The translations under genes were made by a program, and so were the position numbers. Positions 14,168 to 26,400 of a DNA stretch of 60,000 nt are shown here, one piece after another. Source of the DNA: Membranipora membranacea (taxonomy: Eukaryota; Bryozoa; Gymnolaemata; Cheilostomatida; Membraniporidae). The stretch spans positions 19,036,001 to 19,096,000 of the forward strand of contig OU612065.1 of NCBI GenBank assembly GCA_914767715.1, read 5' to 3'. The number at the start of each line of letters is the position of its first letter. Position 1 is the first letter of the stretch. The notes under the pieces were generated by a model that searched no databases, was not told the DNA's origin, and saw nothing but the letters and a program-made list of their open reading frames with translations.

Positions 14168-14249
14168 CATAGATTTAAAAACAGTTTTTAAATCTGTTTT
14201 TAAATACTGTTCTTAAATACAGTTTTTAAATACTGTTTTTAAATCTATG
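14168..14249. mobile_element. 82-bp palindromic foldback element with 8-bp target duplication
   Basis: Perfect terminal inverted repeats: CATAGATTTAAAAACAG at the left and CTGTTTTTAAATCTATG at the right. The interior is built of near-repeats of TTTTTAAATACTG. The direct repeat CTTCAAGC lies immediately outside both ends (14160-14167 and 14250-14257). An 8-bp duplication is the hallmark of hAT transposases. The ends match those of the element at 16631-16701 (CATAG...CTATG). Confidence 0.75.
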
Positions 14250-14283
14250 CTTCAAGCCAATAGCGTTGACTTCAATTTTAATG

Positions 14284-15470
14284 AAATGTTTTGAGCAGAT
14301 TTTTAAAACTAGATGAATGTCAGTTTGCTTACAAGCAGAAGCTTGATATTCTTTTGCAAAAGCTTTGTGATTCAAATTTTTCGACCTTTATTATTTCCTT
14401 TCCTTTCTTAAAAACGAAAAAACGATATGTAACTGTTGGTGGAAAGAATTCAGATGTGTGACATATGCTTCCCACAAGGCTATATATGTTTAGCAGAGCT
14501 TTTTTTATATATATACTGACTTTATTAGGGCTACTCAGCCAAATGTTAATTTGCTGAAGTATGCCGATGATATGGCACTAATAGGTCTGCTAAATTTTCA
14601 GAAACAGGACTCCAATTTTCATTTAAAAGGGCAACCAAGGTTTCGCAGCAATGTATAAATGGGTAGTAAATTATGTGCTAGGCAGCATCAGCTTTGTACA
14701 TGACACGGTGCAAAACTCGAAGTAGTTGCTGACTCTATGCTGGGTAATACTTCAGTTTAGGAGCGGTTCCAAGACGTTGGTGTAATGATGGTAGAGCACA
14801 GGCTAAATAATAACAGGAACAGGAAACTGCTGAGATTGAGTACCCGATAGATGAATTGTTTCACAAGAATTCTGGCTGAATAATCATCCGAACTAGATTT
14901 TGTCTTTTTCCCTCTGCAGAAGGTGCAATCTGCTATTAATCAATGAGAAGTTGATCGAAACCCTGGTTGCCCTTTAATGCTGTAGATACTTTTTTGAACC
15001 AATGCAAGACTGTGAATCTTTTGATCAGTTTTAGCAAGACCAAAGAGATGGTGGTGAGCTTTAGTCGATCGCACGGTATATATGACTATATTTTTATTGA
15101 CAACAATGTGATATGAAGGTTGAGGATTTTAAATATTTAGGTACCTTTTTTTGCTGTGATTTAAAATGAAACACATGTACAGACTATATTTATGGAAAAT
15201 ATCCTCAACAATTTTGTGTTTTCCTAAGTGCAAACTGCAAACATATTAAACCTACCTCCAAACAGAAGCAGCATTTTATAGAAAGTCTTATTTTTCCTGT
15301 TATAGCAAATAATATAATGAATTGTGGTTCAGATCAGCCGCTGAGGAAGAACGAACTAAGCTCCTCAAACTCTTTAGTAGAAATCAGTTTAATCTTGATA
15401 TACCGATGCATATCACTGAAAGAATGGAAAAATTAGCTGCCGGTTTTGTTCCAGATGAATGTAAGTAATA
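14284..15470 (+). mobile_element. Degraded CR1/L2-like LINE reverse transcriptase, split by a MITE
   Basis: Decayed RT reading in several frames: LKLDECQFAYKQKLDILL near 14310, NVLKYADD-type active site (LLKYADDMALIGL) near 14550, then after the MITE a TKEMVVSFSRSHG block near 15035 and DFKYLGTFF near 15125, with a typical post-RT segment to about 15,400. At least four frame breaks and several stops separate these blocks. The 347-bp MITE at 14627-14973 lies between the YADD block and the SKTKEMV block, where the parent LINE is continuous, so the MITE landed in it afterwards. Non-functional. Confidence 0.8.
14627..14973. mobile_element. MITE with TTAA flanks, copy 1 (inside a LINE remnant)
   Basis: Ends are inverted repeats, GGGCAACCAAGGTTTCG at the left and CGAAACCCTGGTTGCCC at the right (one mismatch). 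TTAA is present at 14623-14626 and 14974-14977. TTAA target duplications are typical of piggyBac-type transposases. The interior has no open frame and is highly similar to copy 2 at 33964-34340, including CAGCATCAGCTTTGT and AATAATAACAGGAACAGGAA. Confidence 0.8.
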
Positions 15471-17040
15471 TCCTGAATAGTTGTTTGTTACAGCAAGTCT
15501 CGTAAAAATTATTTTATGACTAAAGTGAGTACTAAACGTTTATTTACATAGTTTTATACCCCAGAGTATTCAAGTCTTAAACAGTACATGTATGAGTATG
15601 ACCATATGACAGAACTCTTCAGTCAACACATTGTAATTACCGAATAAACTGACTCTTATGTGAAGGACAATTAAATGAGAGTCATGCTCTCATAGTTTTG
15701 ATAGAAAACTTGAAATCCCCAAATCGATATTTTTATAAATAAGTAACAGTCAGGTGATAAGTGGTTTTTTTTACAAAACTAATCCATGCTATCTCCATCC
15801 ATGTCACAATTTAGTTCTATTAAAATGGTGTAAACTGAGATCATAATAATGATCCTTGGTCAATGTATAGTTGCTCTCAGAGACTGTGTAGCCTGTGTTT
15901 GTATGCACTCTGGTAGTTTACACAAAAACTATATTGGTAAATGACCTTGACATTAAGTCTTCACTCCAAATCTGTGTTTGGTATATTAAAATAGCTCATA
16001 TCAAATTCATTATAGAGATTGTTTATGACACATTTGGAAAACCAGGATCATAACTGCAGGAGAAATAAAGATAGGAGGTGTGTATAGGGTTGGACTTCTG
16101 ATGTCCCAATGATATTGGGATAATTCAAAACTGATTCTATGTCAAGCACATTCAACTGACACTTCAATTTAGTCAAGCAGTCCATGAGAACTTACACTCT
16201 TACTTTGTCATCATCTCATATGTTATACACACATAACTTACATACAATACATACTTACTAGCCTGCCCAGACTAAATACATACCCTGTCCCTAGGCTATA
16301 CTAAATAAATCCTGCTTATTTTACACACTCTAACACACTGTAACAGTAACTACTAGCATAGGTGTTTATACCAGCTGCAGTAGCTAGTAGCACACACTTA
16401 ATACCAACAGCCAACTCTCTAGCCTGTAGGTAGGCCTAACTAAGAAGGTCAGTAGAGTACAGGTAGCAGATCAATAATTATTTTTTTTTTAACAGATGAT
16501 AATATACTTATAGACAGCCAAACTAAGTCAGAGTAGAGTCACTGGTCCACCACTTATCAATGCTCAGAATGCTGCCTGTATGCTGCATAGTTGAACCACT
16601 AGACTAGTCCATTTATTAGTGTACTATTTGCATAGGCATCTGGAGTTACAAGCATGTCCAGTGGTTGATACTGGGCATGCTTGTAACTCCAGATGCCTAT
16701 GACTATTTGGCATATGCACAATCAACTCCTGTCAAATGGTACTACTAGTTAGTGTGCTGTATGCATGTCTCTAGTTTTGTAACTGTCATTATTGACTAGA
16801 CCCGACTAGATTCAGCCCAAACATGGTCGCCATAAAGGCCGTAGGTTTTGCAGGGTCAGCACCACAAGCATACAACCTACCATACCATATGAGGACCTAC
16901 TCTTCTAGTAGGCCTACTGCAAAGGTTAACACCAGAACAGCTCTTGTTATTTGTTATGTGCCTGGTTGGAGGACAATAAGAGTATCATTTATATCATTCA
17001 ATGTTTCAGTGTTTTGCATTAGCCAGAAATCTTCTGGATT
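15471..17040. other. Intergenic gap upstream of NFAT5-like gene
   Basis: No gene recognised apart from the foldback at 16631-16701. The last 200 bases hold a short plus frame (16823-17044) that may be 5' UTR; a TAG at 17020-17022 closes the frame upstream of the ATG at 17041. Confidence 0.4.
16631..16701. mobile_element. 71-bp perfect foldback element with 8-bp target duplication
   Basis: Two 26-bp arms are perfect reverse complements (16631-16656 and 16676-16701) around a 19-base loop. The direct repeat ACTATTTG abuts both ends (16623-16630 and 16702-16709). The size of the duplication and the CATAG...CTATG termini match the element at 14168-14249. Confidence 0.8.
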
Positions 17041-17473
17041 ATGACAAATGGACCAGGAGAGATGCAAAATTCATCGGAAACAGTTAAAATGGAAACATCC
17101 AGTTGTCGGAATATGGACGACACAGCTCATCTTAAGATTGACGAAGATCTCATGATGGACAAAAATGGTGAGTTCATGAAATAGAGTAACAGAGAAGTTT
17201 TGATCAATATATAAATTTGGTTTTGGCTTTATTAGATTGCAAAAATGAGTCCAGTGCATAAAGTAACAATTATCCAATTTTCACCTAGCGCTGATCTTGG
17301 CTTGCGTGCTATCCCTGGTGCTATTTATAGGGGCAGGATTCATACATGACATGACAAGTTGGCGGACCCAGAAATCTGGAGGTATTCGCGGACAAACTCC
17401 CAACCCGGTATACCACCTTGCGTCCTGCTGTGCGGATGCAATTCGGCCCTCGTTTGTCAAATTTTTCAGGTGA
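17041..17473 (+). CDS. Possible small single-pass membrane protein (alternative use of the first exon)
   Basis: The ATG exon 17041-17167 ends in phase 1. Besides joining NFAT exon 2, it can splice to an acceptor at 17287/17288. The second exon (from 17289) then reads on in frame as a hydrophobic stretch [20 protein letters not shown] (about residues 44-63) followed by a 40-residue tail, with a stop at 17471-17473: 103 residues, one membrane segment, type II or III. A good donor (AG|GTGAAA) sits just before that stop at 17469/17470, so the gene may instead continue. I recognise no family. It may mean that 17041-17167 belongs to a separate gene and NFAT really starts at 18582. Confidence 0.4.
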
Positions 17474-20400
17474 AACTTGAGCGTTCATATTAGGAATTGT
17501 GGCATTTTACTTGATTTTACAAATGATATAGCTGGGTAGAGATATTGAATGACCGCGTACAAGCAGTAATGGTAAACCAAATATAACAATTTCTGTACTG
17601 TGGAGGTGGGAAAACATGGTATGTCTTGCAAAAGAGGCTTGGAAATTTTTCCGGGTGAAGGAAGCTTAAAAAAGGGAGGAAAAAGGGAGATAGGGAGGGG
17701 GTGGAAGAAACCCCTAAAAACTGGGAGCCTCCCTACCAAAAAGGGAGACTTGTCAGGTATTCAAGGATTGACCTGATGTTGACACAAAAGTTGTGTCTGG
17801 ATGTTTGTTGGATAGACCATGATATTATGGGCTAGCATAGGTTGTCTTGCCGACATGCAAATGGTTTAAGTTGGAGTAACTTATCAACATCCAACTGCAG
17901 CTGCCTTCAGGCTGAAACTGAGTCGGTCAACTAGAGCTTCCACTACTCCACTGTACTGTTAGCGGTATAATAGACCTAGTACCATTTTTTTCCCTGTTCT
18001 TGATGGAGCAGAGTCAGAATTTAGTGACATTATAATGTATGGAGTTGGCTGTCGTGACCAATATTCTCTGTCTGAATTAACAGGAGTTATCTGGATTTTA
18101 CAGTCTAAGTCAATTACATTTATATATAAGCTAAAAATGTGAGGCATAATTTACTCTTACCTCTAGCTGAATTTCTACTGCTGCTGTACTTGTGAGTTAT
18201 ATAAGATAGTGTCTCTATAACTGTCAATATCTGATTAGGATTCTTGGTTGAACAGAGCAAAGCAATGTGAAGGCTGGTTGAGCTATGCATAGTAGAGAAA
18301 TGAAATGTGGACAATCTTGGATTTCAATGTGAGAAAATATCTATACATGATTAGCCATAACTATCAGTACTGTAGGAGGTGTAAGCTATTACAAATGTTA
18401 ATGTGTAAGACAACCTATAACACCTTCCATAACTTCAGCATATTCTCACAACTTTGGTGTGAAAATCGATAACTGTCGTCACCTCTCTTGAATCAGCCGG
18501 ATCATTTCTTACTGAGCATTGCGCAGATCCAGATCTACTGTTTCATATCTTCTATACCAGTCTGTTTAGTTACTTGCTATAATGTCTAACCATAGAAGAC
18601 AGCGTTTGAAGCCGTACTCGTTCTTCCATGAGATACAGCAGATACATGAATCAGGTGAATGCTCGGTCCACCCTCTTGGTTGGCCCTTGATCAGGTTTTG
18701 CTTTTTTAGAGAGAATTTCATTAGTTAGGTTCTTTGAAGTCGGATTAGTAATTAGTCTAAGCTTTTCAAGGCTTCACATGGATTTAAATGTGATAAGATT
18801 TTCGGGTAACATGCTGAAACTTGATCAAGATTTTACCCTTTTTTACTTTGGATGCAGGTATTTTTGCAAATTTTTTGATGATCTGCCAATGGCCTTGAGG
18901 ACAACACCGTGATCTGTTCATGTGAGGAAACTGGCAAGGACAACTAGCTCTAATGACGTCCTTACTAAAACAGTTTAATTGCACTTAATTGTTCCAATGC
19001 TAAACAGTTCATCTATTAGATACAGATTTTGTGTGACATGATTGCATTTTTGTGGTGCCAGTGTGCAAAGGGATTTGTACTTTTAGGCGATGAAGCTTTA
19101 GCTACTGAATGTTTTGTCAGGTAATTTATCAGCACTGAGTGATGATGTCTGCCTGCCTGGATTTGTGATTGATATCAAAACCCAAAACTGTCAAGAAAAC
19201 AGGGAGGTCACAGTCTGTCACCATCTAAATATATACACTGACAGTTTGTACTTTTTTGTGCGAATTGGCATAGTTTCTTCTGCAACAAAAAAGCGTGTAA
19301 ATCAGATTGTTGCTACTGGCGGAAGGGATAATTTCAAAATCCCTAAAATATCGTATAACATACGTCAGTTTTTCCATGATTGGGTTACTCCCTAGATAGC
19401 CTAACAGCAACTGGTTCTGGGATTATTAAAACAGACACCTGTAATATTAGATCATATCTTGTTGACCATACTTGGTTTTTCTTCTCAGATTTTTCGTCGC
19501 TACTGAGTAGTACGTCTGGGTCAGCGACAGATCTTCACCACATCTATCAGATGATACATGGAGGGGCGGATGGCTCACGATCCGCTGCCGAGGCAGCGCA
19601 TCATATCCACCAGCCTCACGATCAGTTCAGCTCACCATCCGCCAGATTCTCAACCACTGGCGGTGCTGTGTACCGTGATAACCCTGCTATCGACGAGGCA
19701 ACTTCTATGCCTTTCAGTAAGTTTAATTTTAAGCTTTTGTCAGATTTGGAATTGAGCCAGAAATTAATACCAAGATGTATAAACAATGCACAGTAAACTT
19801 CTGACATGAATGGGGTTAGTTTTCTGTGCAGCGTAATTGTTACAAAAAACTCTGTGGGTTCGCATGCTGTCATCACAACAGCCATGTCAGGCCGTATAAT
19901 GTAGACTGGAGTGTGACTCCCCCTCCTCACTTTCTTTTCTGAAGCCGGCCTGATAATGCTGAGCAAAGTTTACTCCACAAAGCAATTTCAATGGCTACAG
20001 TCATATACAGTCCAGTGAATTATGTCACATATCATGTCATATACACTTGATCGATAAATTCACCAACCAGAATATTTCTCTCTATCAAAGGGGTATCATA
20101 TACGCGGTTTGGGTACCTGGTTAAGTACAAAGAGAAAAAAAGGTAACCATACCGCCGCACTTGATTGTCCTGAAAGCCTTGAACTGGCTATGAGCTGACC
20201 TTGGTACCATAGTGCAGTGCAAGAAAATAATCTGCTGGTTGCGACACAAACATATCGTTATTTTACATGCTGTTTGACTGTCAAAACCTGAGACTGAAAA
20301 GCAAATGTTTACCTTGTTTCCTGCTTCTTATATTATATCTACAAAATAAAATTAATGCTCTTATTCCATAATACTTCAATGGTAATTTTTCAGGCAATGA

Positions 20401-23400
20401 GTTATATCATTTATTGCTTGTGTTTATTTTTGAATTGGCAAATAGCCTCCCGTTGGCTATAGCACTTGGCTGTGGTAATGTTGACAGGGTTGTGTGAAAT
20501 TCAAGTTTTGGAATGCAGCAGCTCAAAATACACAAAGTCTGAATTTCAGTAGTATAACATTTGTTATTGGTTCAAAGTTTAGTCACAATAACAACATCTG
20601 AAGCCCTCTCTCAGGCATTTATTTTTACTCACTAAGGAATTGCCAGCTAGTAATTTGTTGTATACACACAAAAGTTCAAGGATATATCCTTACTCTGTGA
20701 TATGTATCTTTATTCACTAGTTGAAAATTATTTTGATGTATTCCTGCTGCCCATCATTCTGCAATTCAGCGGGCCAAACCATACCCCACAAAGAATCTGC
20801 TACAGGTTCAAACTAATACTAAACATTTTATATAATACTTTATTACAATGGTTTTGTTACCCAGGTGGTACGATGGCCCTGCATGGAGAGATGTCTATGT
20901 TGGGAGATGAAGCCACGACCTTTATGGCAGCATCTAGTCACCATTCACCGACCAGGCCCGCTAACTCTGAGTATGACGCTGCCACAATCTCAACTCTGCT
21001 CGGTCCATTTGAGAAAATCAATCCTGCTGATGACCAATTTAACGAAGGAACAACTTATAATGTGAGTATTCGGCTTCGGTAAAATGATACAAATGGCATC
21101 AACACAGCAAATAACATATAAACAACACAACAACAAAAATTAACATAATGTCTTACTTGTTTTATATAAAATATGAGAGGAGGAAGTTTTGACAGTAAAT
21201 GCTTAGTGATAATGCCAGCTATGACTGTGTCTTTTCTGCAATGGCCTGACCGGAGTTTGTGACCCTGACCTTGCAAAAGGTGAAAGTTTTGATACCTGGC
21301 ATAAAGCTGCACAATGAATAAAGCATTTCGCAGACAAGAGTTGGTGCCTTTTTTTTTATTTGGCACCGCCGCCAAAACATCGATCAAACAACTGAAACTT
21401 TGGCTAAGCTGGACTTTATAAGAGCTTACATTGTCAGTTTATTGCACAAATATGGTGTGATCACTTAATCATGTTGGTTGTTGTTCCTCGGCACCTTATT
21501 TGACCCCTGGTCACTGGCCAGTCACATGTCACTAAATCTCTGCCTTATGTATCGCTAATTAATAAATAGCACCCAGTAACCATTCAAACCAATCTATTAC
21601 GCCTCAGTCCAGCTATGTGTATATTTTTGATATAGTTGATACAGTCGCTATAAAAAAGATACTCTGTTTGAATTTACCACTTGCTATTGTACCAATTTGA
21701 AATCTTCCAGATTGAAATCATAGCTTTGCGTCTAAAATAGTGTGAAATACACAATACAATTTGAGTGGAAACAAGTTTTTCTGACACAATGTTGTTGCCC
21801 CCCCCCCCCCCCCCCCAAACCCCAAACCCCAAACCCCCCCCCCCCCGAATACAAGTAGGCTTGGCTGGCGGATAATATGACATCAATACGTTTACTTCCC
21901 ATGATGTAACCTCGACAATAAGGGCAATCTCAGGTCAATCTTATCTACATTAACCTGGATTGGCCTGAATCTAGCTTACACTGACCTGATCTAACTGGAA
22001 ATTCCAGGAAACTGCATTGTGGGTAGCTCTCTGACATGCCCTATTTTCTTATTGGTTTGTAGCGTTCGGTTGATTATGGTGAGTCGCCTCGTAAGATGAG
22101 CAGAGTGGGAAGCGCTGATGTTACAGTCGACAAACTTTTTAACAACGATGAGAACCAGCACGCCGCCAAAGATGGGTTCCAATTCCGTAAATTTGGTATG
22201 GAAATCAACCAAAGGACTTCGCCAGAAAACAACCAAAACAGGTATTACCAAAATTCCTCAGTCTGCTACTACCTGCTCTATGTAGATGCAACCTAGACTA
22301 CTATTCTCTGATACTAGACTGTGTCTGATTTAGCTTATTTAGTTCCAAATACATGTACATACGTGCACATACGAACAACCTGTAAATACCTACATGTACA
22401 TGCAACTGAACATACGTACACGTACATGCAACTGTACATACGTACACGTACATGCAATGTACATGCAAATTTAAAAACTTGCATAGTAGTATGTGTAGTG
22501 CGGTTACTATTTATGCCGTGGTCTTGAAGCAATCAGTCTAGGGATTAGTTATTATTGGATTAAATCAGGTCTGTAGGTACGCTAAATTATTTTTAAAGCC
22601 TTATTTATCACAATATATATACTACTATCAAAGATACCCATTGCTACTATACAACAACTCCCTATTCAGAGTATTGAGGGATAGCCGTTTGCTTAGTTGT
22701 AGCAGAGAATTCTATATAATGGATGAAAGGGTTGCATAATTGATACTGGCTTGTTGGTTTTTATAGTAAACATTTTTTTCATTAACCCTGTTGCATTGAT
22801 TTTTAATAATAACACTATAAAAATTGACTGCACTGCTGTAACTGAATGAGGAAAAATGGCCAATCATTCATACAAAAGATTTAAGCTTGACCTGTTCCGA
22901 ACAAGTCATGAGTAATCCATGGAATTGTCCTAGCTTGTGCGTAACTTTTCCGAACGGAACACCTTCCCTTTGTGTATTGGTACCATCAGTGCCATATATC
23001 CAGTAATGACCAACTTGGCCAACGCATGTTTTGCTTGATGGAAGACCACAGAATAGAACTATTGTGTTTTCCAGTCGGAAGGCGGTGATAATATCGTCTT
23101 AGCAGTGGAAAATAACTGAGGGATAAAAAGAAAAGATCCTTTACTCTTAATTCTCGCAACCATAGATCTGAGAATTTTCCATAAATTCAGTTCCAGATGG
23201 ACTGGGTTATGGCAAAACTTTCTATACCCCAGTGCCATCATATTGCACAGTGCCCTTAATTATATTCAGAGAGGTAGATAGCTAAGTACGTGGAGGGCAA
23301 AGTACTAATATGAGGCCAAACCATTCAGTTATGAATGGTGAAAGGGGTCAAATGTACTACTGTATATCTGGATAATGTAGAATTAGATCATCCAAAGATC

Positions 23401-26400
23401 TGATGTTTTCATTTGTTACATGACAGACCAAACACAAGTGAATAAGAAATTTTTAAATCTAAGTTTTAAATTTTTAAATTAGATAATATGTGTTCTCTGA
23501 TTCTAGAGCCTTATAATTGTGAGGTTCATTATTTTTTTATTTTTTTCAGTATATACTCGCCAGCAGCGTCTCATTGTATGAGGACAGACTCTCACTCACA
23601 TGACGGCCTGCTGTCACAGCCCACTGTCCCGCCTTCACTACATTCCCTATCTCACCCAGCTGTTAGTAATATCGATCCTCCGAAGGCCCCATACAGAGAA
23701 CCTGTAGATCATAGTCAGATATCACCTAACCACTACTCAGTACCACCCAGCCTCAGAAAGTAAGCAAGTACCATACGAGATGGGTGAATATTAGCTTGTT
23801 TGTGGTGACTTAATGTTAACTACCACAATTTTTTGATAGCTAATTTTTTTCATAGTATAATGAGGCTGAGTAAATTTTAGCTAGGCATATGAGCTCTCAA
23901 AATGTAAGGAGTATCTTCTTCCCCAGCCATCCACCATTAGTGATGACATAATGTGTTGAGGTTGACCAATCAGGTGCCTTTAAAATCTAGCTGAGATCCA
24001 ACATTTTTAATGGTGTTGGATCTAGCAAGATTTTAAAGGCACCTGATTGGTCAACCTCTACATATGTTATCACTAATGGTGGATGGCTGAGGAAGAAGAT
24101 ACTCCTTACATTTTGAGAGCTCATATAACGGCATTCAAAGCTACTGGCTAGATGTTTTGATGCCACAACTCTCTATTTAAACTTTTGACTGGTGGCTATG
24201 CTGGGCAAAGCCCAGCTGTGGCAGCAGTGGTTTAACTACGATATGGCAAACTTTTCCTCCTATGAATGCTTTACTCCTCTAGTGAATTGGGTTGGTAGGA
24301 CCTTGATCGTAAATTTGTTACCATGCTGCCTGTTCTCAAACTTTAATCTTTTACTCTTGAAGTTTGGGTTTTTGCTTGAAATAATGAGTTTCAGTTATCA
24401 AAACAATTCTGCTCTTTTGGTAGTCTGATTTCTCATGCAAATAGGTAGGGATGTTTATGTGCTGTCTACGCTAACATGTATCAACACCTGATGCAAGCAG
24501 GAATGCCAAGAATGCCCAGCTAACATTTTCATTATAGTTTGTGTTTCATTGAAACTCCCATGAGAAGAATTTTAACTACTGTTGCATGCAAGCAGCCAAA
24601 ATGCAACCAATAAACCAAAAAGTGATTATTTGCAGAAACTCCCTCGCCAAGAGTAGCTAAAATGACATTGTTTTCATAAATTGTGTTGATGGCTAAAAAA
24701 ATTTAGCCCAATTACGGGCAGCCTTTAACTTGGTGGGGCAAAAAAAAATCACTTTTCCACCAAGTGTTGCGTTTAATTTGTTTATAATCTGGATATTATA
24801 TATATATATATATAATATTATATATATATATATATAATATTATATAGTGTCTATAATATAATTCTCATTACAGTAACAGACGTAACCTGATACATAACAG
24901 CCCTCCTCTGACTCAGAGTTTTCCAGACAGACACGGTAACATCATACTAAAGATACTGAAACAGCCAGAAGCACAGCACAGAGCCCGTTATATGACTGAG
25001 GGCAGCAGAGGTGCTGTCAAAGATTCACAACAGCAGGGCCATCCAGTTGTTCAGGTGAGAGCCAGAAGGTTGTGTGCAAAGGATGCGTCAGCAACCATGG
25101 TGAATTTTTCCCAACTTTCCTGAGTCATTAACTTCAGTGGAAATCAGCAAGTTTGGAACCTTCTTTTGGTAGTTTATCCCCAGTGCTCTCATGGGTATGT
25201 GGGGTATGTTTTTTTTTTTGTTGCCTTGCCTAATGTTTCAATAATTAACCGTCAATGCCAAACATTTGGATCCATCCTGTCCTTAAAAAGCTCCTATATA
25301 ACAATTGCTCAATCAAGTTCTCACCACGAAAAGAAGGCAAATTCAATTCCGTTGAACTCCAGCTGTGAAAGTTTCAAATGTTTTGAATTGAACTCATTCT
25401 TCTAACTGCCATGCTTTGGGTAATGAGGTATAGGATTCTTCCACTTGAAGCGATATGTGCACAAATTTGATCAGTGACACTGATAGCGGCGCTACATTAC
25501 CAATAACTGGTTTGTGGTAGTCGCCTATGGGATGTCAGTGACCTGTCCCAAAGTTGAGACCAGGACAGGAAGATGGTGTTGACAGATCTAAGTGATTCGT
25601 GGAGATCATGTGGACGTGACATATCAGTGTGGACATATTCCATGTTTCTATAATTTAGTGATCGCTCACTGAACCCTCAGAATAACACTGCCCGTCTGAT
25701 TCACAGGAATTTTTGCTTTCACCTGAAAAAGAACTTTTCCTGTCCCTTCCAGTCACAAATGAGGTTTTAGGAGAGGAAGAGTGAATTCCGGGGAACGAAC
25801 TGCGTCACCATGAACACAATTTTAAAGGTTATTCTGATTGTCATCAGTTGTATTTATGTGTTTATTTATAAACGCAATATTGATAACATATTGTCATCTC
25901 ATTTTAGCTCTTGGGCTGGGATGATGATGCCCGTTTGGAGATATTCATTGGTGCAGATTCTGGCAAAGTGAAGCCTCATGGATTCTACCAGGCGTGTCGG
26001 ATCAGTGGTAAGAATGCCTCTGTGAGCCGAGAGCGTGAGGTCGACGGCACAGTAGTCATCGAGATGGAGTTTGATAAATCAAAACAGATGACAGCGACGT
26101 AAGTCATAAAGATATCTTAGGCAGGGTGTTAGTAGCTATAAATGGGAATGCAAGTGATCTAGTGCTCTCTCAAGGGTACCAGAAGCCGCAGATAGACGTC
26201 TTGTTTGTGTCAAGTCTGTTGTGAAAGCATTTTATTGATACAAAATAAATGATTCGATGGAACATTGCCCCGTCGGTATTCAAGTGTATTTATCTCGTAC
26301 AGGATCAGATGATTCTCATCGTGCTTAGCATGCCTCGCCTTATCATACAGTCTCTGATGCTGTGGCAGCATTCATTAACAACTTGAAGCACTGGAAAAGT

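Noticed and set aside
22321-22532. Overlapping frames on both strands rich in Tyr/Thr/Cys
   Set aside because: Made by the 25-bp tandem repeat, not by coding selection.
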